Assembly: GCA_030431085.1 (NCBI GenBank)
Contig: JAUIJW010000044.1
Location: 1-13,173 of the forward strand
Length of the DNA stretch: 13,173 nt
Direction: 5' to 3'
From: Bacteroidia bacterium
Lineage (GTDB): Bacteria; Bacteroidota; Bacteroidia; Flavobacteriales; Flavobacteriaceae
Shown: positions 7,205 through 13,173 of the stretch, piece after piece
Position numbering within the stretch: position 1 is the first letter of the stretch
Layout of the letters: every line of letters starts with the position of its first letter
The notes under the pieces: model-generated
What the model saw: the letters and a program-made list of their open reading frames with translations, nothing else
The model's database searches: none
What the model was told of the DNA's origin: nothing
Translations under genes and position numbers: made by a program

Positions 7205-7801
7205 ATGAGTATTTTTGATAGATTCTTTAAACACAAAATAAATCCAACCAAAGACCAATCTAAGGAAGAATCGGCTCCTGAAGTTGAGGGGTCAATCGAT
7301 GAAAAATTTGTGAAGAACTTTATTCACAAAGGTGGAAAATTTTTGTACTGTACCGATGAAAGTGAAGTTTTAAAAAATTTGCAACAAATTTTACATGAAA
7401 ACCAATGGAATAATGTAATTAGCTTTGATTCTCACCTACAAAAGCATCTTGAAAAAATTGGTAGCGCTAAAACGGAGAAGCTAATTCAAAATTTACCATT
7501 TTATGCTCCATGCGAGTCATTAATTGCAGAAGATGGTTCAATAATGTTCTCCTCTAATCAGTTAAAAGATAAAAAACTAAAAGATTTTCCTATAAATTTC
7601 ATCATCTTTGCCAAAACAAGTCAGATGGTTAAAGACGCTCGAGAAGGCATCTCTGGTATTCGAAGTAGGGCAGAAAAAAATGCAGCCACTATCATTAGTT
7701 CTGTAAAACATTATCTCCCTCAAGAAAGTGGTAATGATTTTATGACTTATGGCAACACCAATAGCAAAACCTTATATTTGCTTTTGTTAGAAGATTTATA
7801 A
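7205..7801 (+). CDS. LUD-domain protein (LutC/YkgG-like)
   Basis: A 198-residue soluble protein of the LUD family. Members include LutC, a subunit of the LutABC lactate oxidation system, but many stand-alone copies have no known role. The N-terminal 30 residues are charged and probably disordered. Family-type features are the GGKFLYCTDESEV strand-helix (43-55), PCESLIAEDGSIMFSSNQL (102-120), the DFPINFIIFAKTSQMVKD segment (127-144) and a C-terminal KTLYLLLLEDL strand. No lutA or lutB is in this window, so a lactate role is doubtful. The gene is 3 bases upstream of cdsA, with two -7-like boxes in front, making it the first gene of the phospholipid operon. The family call is firm, the function open. 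Confidence 0.82.
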   Translation: MSIFDRFFKHKINPTKDQSKEESAPEVEGSIDEKFVKNFIHKGGKFLYCTDESEVLKNLQQILHENQWNNVISFDSHLQKHLEKIGSAKTEKLIQNLPFYAPCESLIAEDGSIMFSSNQLKDKKLKDFPINFIIFAKTSQMVKDAREGISGIRSRAEKNAATIISSVKHYLPQESGNDFMTYGNTNSKTLYLLLLEDL

Positions 7802-7804
7802 TTC

Positions 7805-8626
7805 ATGAGTAGCTTTTTAAAAAGGTCAGTCTTCGGATTGCTGTACGCACTTAGCATCATTTTATTTGCTCATTTGGGCCCTGTATACTTCTATTCATTG
7901 TTTTTTATATTCATGGCATTTTGTCTATACGAATTTTTAAAATTAATTGAACTTAAAAGTGTTTATCCTTATATATTGGCAACCACCTCATTTGGTTTAG
8001 CCATCATTTCTAATGGTAGTCTTATCACCTTTGAAGAGCAACTAACTCATAAAATAACAGTTTCTGTATTTACTTTTGTACTATATTTTACCTTGATATC
8101 TGCTTTAATTTCATCTCGAAAAGTTGCCATCCAATATCTAGGGCGTATATTTTTAGTCTTGGTTTATATTGTTATCCCATTCTCTCTTATGATAAAATTG
8201 CCATATCTCAATACCTCTGGTTTGTATGATAGCTCGGTGGTCATTGGCATTTTTTTTATGATATGGAGTAATGATGTTTTTGCTTATCTTATTGGTAAAA
8301 ATTTTGGCAAACACAAATTAATAGAAAGAGTATCGCCAAATAAAACTATTGAAGGCTTTTTAGGTGGATTTATCTGCACGTTTATCTTTGGATACTTTAT
8401 CTCAAAAGTTTGCCTTGGCTTACCACCAGTACACTGGTTTTCTATAGCTATTATTGTAAGTGTTTTTGGTGTACTTGGCGATTTAATCGAGTCGATGTTT
8501 AAAAGACAAGCTAATTTAAAAGATAGTAGTAATTTTATTCCTGGGCATGGAGGCTTTTTAGATAGACTAGATAGTATTATCTTTGCTACACCATTTATTT
8601 ACATCTATTTATTTTTGACTATATAA
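7805..8626 (+). CDS. cdsA: Phosphatidate cytidylyltransferase (CDP-diacylglycerol synthase)
   Basis: CdsA converts phosphatidic acid and CTP to CDP-diacylglycerol, the branch-point precursor of all membrane phospholipids, in the inner membrane. The 273 residues contain about seven to eight hydrophobic helices. The C-terminal family signature is complete: S230-M-F-K-R, D240, then PGHGGFLDRLDS (247-258), where the aspartates bind the metal-CTP complex. Upstream, IWSNDVFAYLIGKNFGKHKL (153-172) and SPNKTIEG (177-184) are also conserved. The start codon lies 3 bases after the LUD stop, and the stop TAA overlaps the psd ATG (TAATG), so translation is probably coupled to Psd, which acts two steps further down the same pathway. 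Confidence 0.97.
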   Translation: MSSFLKRSVFGLLYALSIILFAHLGPVYFYSLFFIFMAFCLYEFLKLIELKSVYPYILATTSFGLAIISNGSLITFEEQLTHKITVSVFTFVLYFTLISALISSRKVAIQYLGRIFLVLVYIVIPFSLMIKLPYLNTSGLYDSSVVIGIFFMIWSNDVFAYLIGKNFGKHKLIERVSPNKTIEGFLGGFICTFIFGYFISKVCLGLPPVHWFSIAIIVSVFGVLGDLIESMFKRQANLKDSSNFIPGHGGFLDRLDSIIFATPFIYIYLFLTI

Positions 8627-9285
8627 TGTTTCATAAAGAAGGATTTAAAATCATACTTTTCACTACAATTATTGTTGTAGGCAGTATTCTTACCATAGAT
8701 TATTTTGTAGACAACACTACTCTTAGCAAAATACTTATGCTAATACCTGTTGTGTTTTTTGTTCTTATTTTACAATTTTTTAGAAACCCAAAAAGAAGAA
8801 CAATCATTAACCACAACCAAATAATTGCACCTGCAGATGGTAAGGTGGTGGTGATTGAAGAAGTAGAAGAAAAAGAGTATTTTAAAGATAAAAGAAGACA
8901 GATTTCAATCTTCATGTCTCCTATTAATGTTCATGTTACCAGATATCCAATTAGTGGTGAAATTGCTTACAGTAAATATCATCCTGGCAAATACCTAGTA
9001 GCTTGGCATCCAAAGTCATCAGAAGAAAATGAAAGAACCACCATCGTTGTTAAAAGCCCGAAATTAGGTGATATTCTTTACCGTCAAATCGCTGGGGCTT
9101 TGGCTAAGAGAATTGTTAATTATGCTAAAAAAGGCCAGTTGGTAGCTCAAGGTACCGATGCTGGTTTTATAAAATTTGGATCGAGAATTGATATTTTTGT
9201 ACCTTTGGATATGCAAATTAATGTTGAACTTAACCAAAAGGTTAAGGGCGGTGTTACCGTAATTGCTGAGGGTAAAAATGGATGA
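8626..9285 (+). CDS. psd: Phosphatidylserine decarboxylase (short form)
   Basis: Psd decarboxylates phosphatidylserine to phosphatidylethanolamine, the main phospholipid of most Gram-negative bacteria. The 219-residue proenzyme has two N-terminal membrane segments (about 8-26 and 34-51). The self-processing site is in GTDAGFIKFGSR (176-187): cleavage between G185 and S186 would give the beta chain and an alpha chain with an N-terminal pyruvoyl group. The partner residues D71 (APADG) and H103 (NVHVTR) are present, so it looks active. The short length marks it as the PSD-A type rather than the longer E. coli type. The gene overlaps cdsA by one base and the next gene by 8 bases. The phosphatidylserine synthase needed between CdsA and Psd is not in the window. 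Confidence 0.95.
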   Translation: MFHKEGFKIILFTTIIVVGSILTIDYFVDNTTLSKILMLIPVVFFVLILQFFRNPKRRTIINHNQIIAPADGKVVVIEEVEEKEYFKDKRRQISIFMSPINVHVTRYPISGEIAYSKYHPGKYLVAWHPKSSEENERTTIVVKSPKLGDILYRQIAGALAKRIVNYAKKGQLVAQGTDAGFIKFGSRIDIFVPLDMQINVELNQKVKGGVTVIAEGKNG

Positions 9286-9547
9286 TTTAGAAAGACGATT
9301 TCAAAAGGCTTATCAAATTGCTTCAGCCATGACAGAAAAATTACCTCCAGATGTCATGTTAAGATTCTATGCCTATTACAAACATGGTAATAGTGGCAAT
9401 AAAATGGTAAGACCTTCAGGTAACAACCCTATTAGAAATGCGTTTAAACTTAATGCTTGGTTTCAAATCAATAGCATGAGCAGAGAACGAGCTAAAAAAG
9501 AATACATCAAACTTGTAGAAACCTATACAAATCAAAAAATTAAATAG
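9278..9547 (+). CDS. Acyl-CoA-binding protein
   Basis: An 89-residue ACBP-family protein that binds long-chain acyl-CoA esters in the cytoplasm, buffering and delivering them. The residues that contact the ligand in the bovine protein have counterparts here: Y31 and YYK (33-35), K57 in KLNAW (57-61), and Y76 in KKEYIKLVE. The early PPDVMLRFYAYYK stretch is typical. I chose ATG 9278, which fits the family length and overlaps psd by 8 bases in a different frame; an upstream TTG at 9263 would only add five residues. Overlap with psd and the nearby cdsA point to a role in acyl supply or lipid turnover, though that is inference. The lipoprotein gene begins 6 bases downstream. Confidence 0.9.
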   Translation: MDDLERRFQKAYQIASAMTEKLPPDVMLRFYAYYKHGNSGNKMVRPSGNNPIRNAFKLNAWFQINSMSRERAKKEYIKLVETYTNQKIK

Positions 9548-9553
9548 ATCAAC

Positions 9554-9679
9554 ATGAAAAAATTAACCTTCTTTATATTATTTGTAAGTATTGCAGTATC
9601 ATTCACAGCCTGTAAAAAAAAGGAAAACCTCAATAAGGAAACCTCTAAAGAAACAACTCAATATTACCTAGATATGTAA
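9554..9679 (+). pseudogene. Detached lipoprotein signal peptide of the YceI-like gene (frameshifted 5' part)
   Basis: This 41-codon frame encodes MKKLTFFILFVSIAVSFTAC, a lipoprotein signal peptide with a lipobox-like FTAC and acceptor cysteine at residue 20. A polar, lysine- and threonine-rich linker (KKKENLNKETSKETTQ) follows, and the frame ends at TAA 9677-9679. It starts 6 bases after the acyl-CoA-binding protein gene. The YceI-like domain continues immediately afterwards in the -1 frame and has no signal peptide of its own. The downstream frame is open back to 9649, so the break lies in 9649-9679. The simplest reading is one ancestral lipoprotein gene that has lost a single base there, or a sequencing error; a programmed -1 frameshift is less likely because no slippery heptamer is seen. 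Confidence 0.7.
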
Positions 9680-9681
9680 AT

Positions 9682-10164
9682 GTGCAGTGGACAGCCTATA
9701 AAACCTCTGAAAAAGTACCTGTAAAAGGTGTTTTTAAAACTGTTCAAGTAAACTCTACAGAAGCAGAGACTCAAATTAAAGTATTGAACAATGCAGAGTT
9801 TAATATCCCAATTTCTAGTATCTTTAGTAAAGATAGCATTAGAGATGGTAAGCTTCAGAAGTTTTTCTTTAATGTAATGGATAACACCATAGCTTTAACA
9901 GGAAAAATCACTTCTATAGAAAACAATAACGGGAAAGCCTCATTAACCATGAATGGTGTTACTAAAGATCTACCTTTTACTTACACCGTTGTAGGAGATA
10001 CGATAAAACTAAATAGCACCCTTATGCTAGATCAATGGAATGCCACTAAAGCCTTAGCTTCTCTTAACGAAGCTTGTAAAGAATTACATACTGGTAAAGA
10101 CGGTATCAGTAAAACTTGGAATGAAGTCAACATCCATATTAATGTGCTAAGTAAAACTAAATAA
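9682..10164 (+). CDS. YceI-like family domain, body of a split lipoprotein gene
   Basis: The frame encodes a YceI-like lipocalin-type beta-barrel domain, which in related proteins is periplasmic and binds lipid-like ligands such as isoprenoids. Landmarks are VQWTAYKTSEKVPVKGVF (1-18), NAEFNIPISSIFSKDSIRDGKL (37-58), then MNGVTKDLPFTYTV and KTWNEVNIHINV near the end. The first usable codon after the upstream stop is GTG 9682, but homology-like sequence (YVN) continues a few codons further upstream, so GTG is probably not an original start. Translated alone, the domain would lack its export signal and stay in the cytoplasm. Re-initiation is conceivable because the upstream stop is 3 bases before the GTG. 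Its stop overlaps the VOC gene start by one base (TAATG). Confidence 0.75.
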   Translation: MQWTAYKTSEKVPVKGVFKTVQVNSTEAETQIKVLNNAEFNIPISSIFSKDSIRDGKLQKFFFNVMDNTIALTGKITSIENNNGKASLTMNGVTKDLPFTYTVVGDTIKLNSTLMLDQWNATKALASLNEACKELHTGKDGISKTWNEVNIHINVLSKTK

Positions 10165-10580
10165 TGGCAAAGGTTACTGGCATAGGTGGTATTTTTTTTA
10201 AATGTGAAAATCCAGAAAAAATTAAATCATGGTATCACAAAAATCTAGGATTGGTGATAGATGATTATGGCTCATCTTTTGAATTTAGAAATGCCAATAA
10301 TCCTCAAGAAGTCAATTATTTACAATGGAGCCCGTTTAAGAAAGATACTTCCTACTTCAAGCCCTCCACCAAAGAGTTTATGGTGAACTATCGCGTTGAA
10401 AACCTTGAAGTTTTAGTGAAAGAATTAAAGACTAATGGTGTTACGGTTTTAGACCAAATAGAGACTTTTGATTACGGCAAATTTGTACACATCATGGACC
10501 CCGAAGGCAATAAAATAGAACTATGGGAGCCGGTTGACCAAGTTTTTACAGACTTTTTAAAAGGCAATACGACCAAATAA
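10164..10580 (+). CDS. VOC-family (glyoxalase/bleomycin-resistance fold) protein
   Basis: A 138-residue cytoplasmic protein of the vicinal oxygen chelate superfamily, which covers glyoxalases, dioxygenases and antibiotic-binding proteins. The paired beta-alpha-beta-beta-beta pattern is clear: GIGGIFFKCENPEKIKSWY (6-24, with NLGL after it), and in the second half FMVNYRVENLEVLVKELK (72-89) followed by the diagnostic FVHIMDPEGNKIELWEP (107-123). E119 corresponds to the usual C-terminal metal ligand. The substrate cannot be inferred. Its ATG overlaps the stop of the YceI-like gene, so it is translationally coupled to a gene that seems broken; it belongs to the same operon, with mscS 49 bases downstream. 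Confidence 0.88.
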   Translation: MAKVTGIGGIFFKCENPEKIKSWYHKNLGLVIDDYGSSFEFRNANNPQEVNYLQWSPFKKDTSYFKPSTKEFMVNYRVENLEVLVKELKTNGVTVLDQIETFDYGKFVHIMDPEGNKIELWEPVDQVFTDFLKGNTTK

Positions 10581-10629
10581 GACCAGACTTACATCATAAA
10601 TATATCTCAACTAAATAAAACCTTAAAAA

Positions 10630-11445
10630 ATGGAAGATTTAAAACTATATTCAGATAAGGCTCTACAGCTTATTATTGATTATTCTCCAAAAGTTATTAC
10701 AGCCTTAGTCCTTCTAATCTCTGGTTTGTGGGTGATTAAAATGATCACCAAATACGGCCATAAAATCATGGAGAAAAGAAAAGTAGATGAAACTCTTATG
10801 AAATTCCTTACCGATTTAATTGGGTGGACTTTAAAGATTCTATTATTTGTGACCGTAATCTCACAACTGGGTGTACCTGCCACCTCTTTTGTAGCCATCC
10901 TAGGTGCAGCTGGTCTTGCTGTTGGATTGGCCTTACAAGGTTCTTTAGCTAATTTTGCTGGAGGTGCGCTAATTATGATCTTCAAACCCTTTAAGGTAGG
11001 TGATTTAATTGAGGCTCAAGGAGAGCTGGGTACTGTAAAAGAAATTCAAATATTTGTAACTAAACTTGTTACTCCTGGCAATAAATTAGCCATCATCCCA
11101 AATGGAACCTTATCTAACGGAAATATAAAAAATTATACCGAAGAAGGAAAACTAAGAGTTGATTTAACCTTTGGGGTATCTTATGATGCGGATATAAAGC
11201 AAACCAAAGAAGTTTTGATGAGCGTTCTAACGTCTAATGAAAAGGTGTTAACCAATCCTAGCCCAACCGTTACAGTATCTGAGTTAGCAGATAGCTCAGT
11301 TAATTTCGCAGTACGCCCGTGGGCAACCCCACAAAATTATTGGGATGTTTATTTCGAAACTACAGAAAATGTTAAAGAAGCTTTAGACCAAGCTGGTATA
11401 GAAATACCATATCCACATTCTGTTGAAATTCATAAAGGAGAATAA
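10630..11445 (+). CDS. mscS: Small-conductance mechanosensitive channel, MscS type
   Basis: MscS opens under membrane tension after hypo-osmotic shock and releases solutes. The 271-residue length is close to the 286 of E. coli MscS. Three membrane segments lie at about 20-40, 62-80 and 86-115. The pore helix AAGLAVGLALQGSLANFAGG (93-112) has the family pattern of packed glycines and alanines, followed by FKPFKVGD (118-125). The cytoplasmic beta-domain has IIPNGTLSNGNIKNYT (155-170), and the C-terminus ends in IPYPHSVEIHKGE. The 49-base gap before it shows no clear promoter or terminator, so it is probably the last gene of the operon, ending at the strong terminator at 11506. Confidence 0.95.
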   Translation: MEDLKLYSDKALQLIIDYSPKVITALVLLISGLWVIKMITKYGHKIMEKRKVDETLMKFLTDLIGWTLKILLFVTVISQLGVPATSFVAILGAAGLAVGLALQGSLANFAGGALIMIFKPFKVGDLIEAQGELGTVKEIQIFVTKLVTPGNKLAIIPNGTLSNGNIKNYTEEGKLRVDLTFGVSYDADIKQTKEVLMSVLTSNEKVLTNPSPTVTVSELADSSVNFAVRPWATPQNYWDVYFETTENVKEALDQAGIEIPYPHSVEIHKGE

Positions 11446-11505
11446 GTATTTCTTACATAATTTAATTTATACAGAACTCCTTATTTTTTTAAAAGGGTTA
11501 GATAA

Positions 11506-11541
11506 AAAAATCTCAGCTTCTACCAAGCTGAGATTTTTATT
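11506..11541. terminator. Bidirectional intrinsic terminator between mscS and the beta-barrel gene
   Basis: A 14-bp perfect inverted repeat (11506-11519 with 11525-11538), core TCTCAGCTT/AAGCTGAGA, encloses the loop CTACC. A-run and T-run flanks give a U-tract on both strands (TTTTTATTTT rightward, seven T leftward). It lies between two convergent genes, mscS and the beta-barrel gene, and can serve both. Confidence 0.9.
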
Positions 11542-11561
11542 TTACATTATGTTCTAAGAAC

Positions 11562-11999
11562 TTATAATTTCATCGTTACGCCAATTCCTCCAACAGGACC
11601 TTGAACTCGGGCACCTCCTAGTTCAACATATACCCCCCATTTATCATTCCAAAACCATCTACCACCTACATGCAAGCCTATATCAAAGTCGCTTTTATGG
11701 TCATGATCATTATCTCCATTGTAAATAGAATAACCTACTCCGGCTCCACCGTAAACATCCCAAGCTTCATCTTCAATACCAAAAAGGTTATCAAAATAAT
11801 AGTTTCCTCGCACTCCTAAATTCAACCAATCTAGGTCGAAATTCGTAGAAGCTCCAGGAGCAATAGTTACATCTTTATGCACTGGTATTTCAAAATTTGC
11901 ACCAATGATTCCGAAGTTCAATTCTTTTCTAGCTTGTGCAGACATTTGAATTGCAGTCAATACAACTAATAATACAAATAATACATTTGCTTTTTTCAT
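11562..11999 (-). CDS. Small secreted outer-membrane beta-barrel-like protein
   Basis: A 145-residue exported protein. Residues 1-23 are a signal peptide (KKANVLFVLLVVLTAI, cleavage near SAQA). The mature part alternates short amphipathic strands with glycine and aromatic residues: LNFGIIGANFEIPV, WLNLGVRGNYYF, WDVYGGAGVGYSIY, FDIGLHVGGRWFW, WGVYVELGGARV and GGIGVTMKL. This pattern fits a small six-to-eight-strand outer-membrane barrel. One turn, NGDNDHDHKSDFD (94-106), is rich in acidic residues and histidine and might face the outside or bind metal. Function is unknown. It lies 42 bases downstream of valS on the same strand with no convincing -7 box in the gap, and ends 21 bases before the shared terminator. 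The barrel reading is by pattern only. Confidence 0.75.
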   Translation of the reverse strand: MKKANVLFVLLVVLTAIQMSAQARKELNFGIIGANFEIPVHKDVTIAPGASTNFDLDWLNLGVRGNYYFDNLFGIEDEAWDVYGGAGVGYSIYNGDNDHDHKSDFDIGLHVGGRWFWNDKWGVYVELGGARVQGPVGGIGVTMKL

Positions 12000-12041
12000 A
12001 GTTTCTGTTTTAATTATTTAATGTTTATGGTTACTTATTTT

Positions 12042-13173
12042 CTATTGTAAACTTTTTAGGCTTTTTTCTAAAGTTTCGATTTTAGCTAATGCATCAGCCT
12101 CCTTCTTTCTTTCAATTGCAATAACCTTTGAAGGAGCATTATTTACAAACCTTTCATTACTTAATTTCTTTTGTACTGATTTTAAAAAACCTTTAGTATA
12201 ATCAAGCTCTTCGGTTATCTTCTTAAGTTCTTGCTCTACATCAATATTATCCGATAAAGGGATAAAATATTCATTAGATTTTAATCTAAACGATAGTGCA
12301 TTATCTACTTTTTTATCTACATTAACAATACTACTAACATGACAAAGCTTTTGAATCACAGGGTAATACACCTCTTTAATAGTTTCCTTCTCTAAGATTG
12401 ACAGCTCTAAAGATTCTTTAAAAGCTATATTTTTATCTTTACGGATACTTCTAATCGCTGAAACAATTTCTTGAATTATGTCAAAATCATCTAATAACTC
12501 TGTATTGCAGCTTTCTACTTCTGGATAATTAGATATAATCAATGCCTCTTCTGGGCTTCTTTCTTTAAAGTATTGCCAAATTTCTTCGGTAATAAATGGC
12601 ATGAAAGGGTGTAAAATCTTAATATTATTTTCGAAAAATGTAACCGTCTGTGCCAACGTTTCTGCATCTATAGGTTTGCCATACTCTGGTTTTACTAATT
12701 CTAAATACCACGATGAAAAATCATCCCAAATCAATTTATAAATAGCGGTTAAAGCATCTGATAATCTATATTGTTCAAATTGATCTTCAACAAAAGTCAA
12801 AGTTTTTTGAAACTTAGATTGATACCATGCAATGGCCACTTTTGCAGAGGCTGGTTGTGGTACATCTTTATCAACTTCCCAACCTTTCACCAATCTAAAG
12901 CCATTCCAGATTTTATTGGCAAAATTACGACCTTGTAACATTAAATTTTCATCAAACAACAAATCGTTTCCAGCTGCAGAACTCATTAAAATACCTGCTC
13001 TAACACCATCTGCACCGTATGCTTTCATTAAATCTATTGGGTCTGGAGAATTCCCTAACGACTTACTCATTTTTCGCCGTTGTTTATCACGAACAATCCC
13101 TGTAAGGTAGACATTGTTGAATGGTTTTTTGCCATCAAAGGCATAACCAGCAATAATCATGCGAGCCACCCAG
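12042..13173 (-). CDS. valS: Valyl-tRNA synthetase, C-terminal part (5' end cut by window edge)
   Basis: ValRS charges tRNA-Val. About 376 C-terminal residues are visible, under half of a usual enzyme of roughly 870-880. The frame is open to the window edge and begins inside the conserved WVARMIIAGY segment, so the apparent GTG at 13169 is an internal valine, not a start. The ATP-binding KMSKSLGNSPDPID motif lies at 13073-13032, within the end of the catalytic core. Next come YGADGVRAGILMSSAAGNDL and the anticodon-binding helical domain (FANKIWNGFRLVKG, then HPFMPFITEEIWQ). The end is a lysine- and glutamate-rich coiled-coil arm, characteristic of ValRS. The beta-barrel gene follows after 42 bases on the same strand. 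Confidence 0.97.
   Translation of the reverse strand, partial: WVARMIIAGYAFDGKKPFNNVYLTGIVRDKQRRKMSKSLGNSPDPIDLMKAYGADGVRAGILMSSAAGNDLLFDENLMLQGRNFANKIWNGFRLVKGWEVDKDVPQPASAKVAIAWYQSKFQKTLTFVEDQFEQYRLSDALTAIYKLIWDDFSSWYLELVKPEYGKPIDAETLAQTVTFFENNIKILHPFMPFITEEIWQYFKERSPEEALIISNYPEVESCNTELLDDFDIIQEIVSAIRSIRKDKNIAFKESLELSILEKETIKEVYYPVIQKLCHVSSIVNVDKKVDNALSFRLKSNEYFIPLSDNIDVEQELKKITEELDYTKGFLKSVQKKLSNERFVNNAPSKVIAIERKKEADALAKIETLEKSLKSLQ

Noticed and set aside
9614..9621. Run of eight A as a possible slippage site for the split YceI-like gene
   Set aside because: A -1 shift here would enter a frame with stops at 9634 and 9646, before the domain; the break must lie after 9648, away from this run.
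10581..10629. Possible promoter in the gap before mscS
   Set aside because: No TAnnTTTG-like box is present; the gap is AT-rich but otherwise featureless.
13167..13169. GTG as a possible valS start codon
   Set aside because: The codon before it is TGG and the frame continues as the conserved WVARMIIAGY segment; the gene is simply cut by the window edge.
1..13173. Defence island, phage, insertion sequence, CRISPR array or biosynthetic cluster
   Set aside because: Read on both strands, almost every base belongs to recognisable housekeeping or envelope genes; no transposase, integrase, direct-repeat array or terminal inverted repeats were seen.

Overview
The window reads as a stretch of chromosome from a Bacteroidota bacterium, most likely a member of the Flavobacteriaceae. 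The DNA is strongly AT-rich. Several genes are preceded by TAnnTTTG-type -7 boxes, the signature of the Bacteroidota primary sigma factor. The protein families also fit: a BirA without a DNA-binding domain, a short-form phosphatidylserine decarboxylase, an acyl-CoA-binding protein, a secreted SIMPL-domain protein and small secreted beta-barrel proteins. Gene spacing is tight and base composition looks uniform. I see no transposase, integrase, tRNA, rRNA or CRISPR array.

Left part (1-3190): on the minus strand lie a SulP anion transporter, cut by the left edge, and a Nudix hydrolase. Divergent from them is pyrE (orotate phosphoribosyltransferase, pyrimidine synthesis), followed by a small SRPBCC-fold protein and a clear intrinsic terminator. 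The Nudix and pyrE start codons are only a few bases apart and their promoters interpenetrate.

Middle part (3208-5087): a secreted SIMPL-domain protein converges on birA (biotin-protein ligase), with the two stop codons overlapping. birA is divergent from rsfS, the ribosomal silencing factor.

Central operon (4716-11445, plus strand): rsfS-ftsH is followed by a tight run of LUD-domain gene, cdsA, psd, acyl-CoA-binding protein gene, a YceI-like lipoprotein gene, a VOC-family gene and mscS. CdsA makes CDP-diacylglycerol and Psd makes phosphatidylethanolamine. With an acyl-CoA carrier, a membrane protease (FtsH) and a tension-gated channel (MscS), much of the block concerns the membrane and its lipids. 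The YceI-like gene appears frameshifted: its lipoprotein signal lies in one frame and its domain in another. A strong bidirectional terminator closes the run.

Right part (11562-13173, minus strand): a small outer-membrane beta-barrel-like protein lies downstream of valS (valyl-tRNA synthetase), which is cut by the right edge.

Most of this is conserved housekeeping sequence and I do not see a convincing new defence, mobile or biosynthetic system. The points most worth checking are the overlapping Nudix/pyrE start region with a probably leaderless pyrE message, the split YceI lipoprotein, a TonB-plug-like motif inside the SIMPL protein, and the stand-alone LUD gene between ftsH and cdsA.
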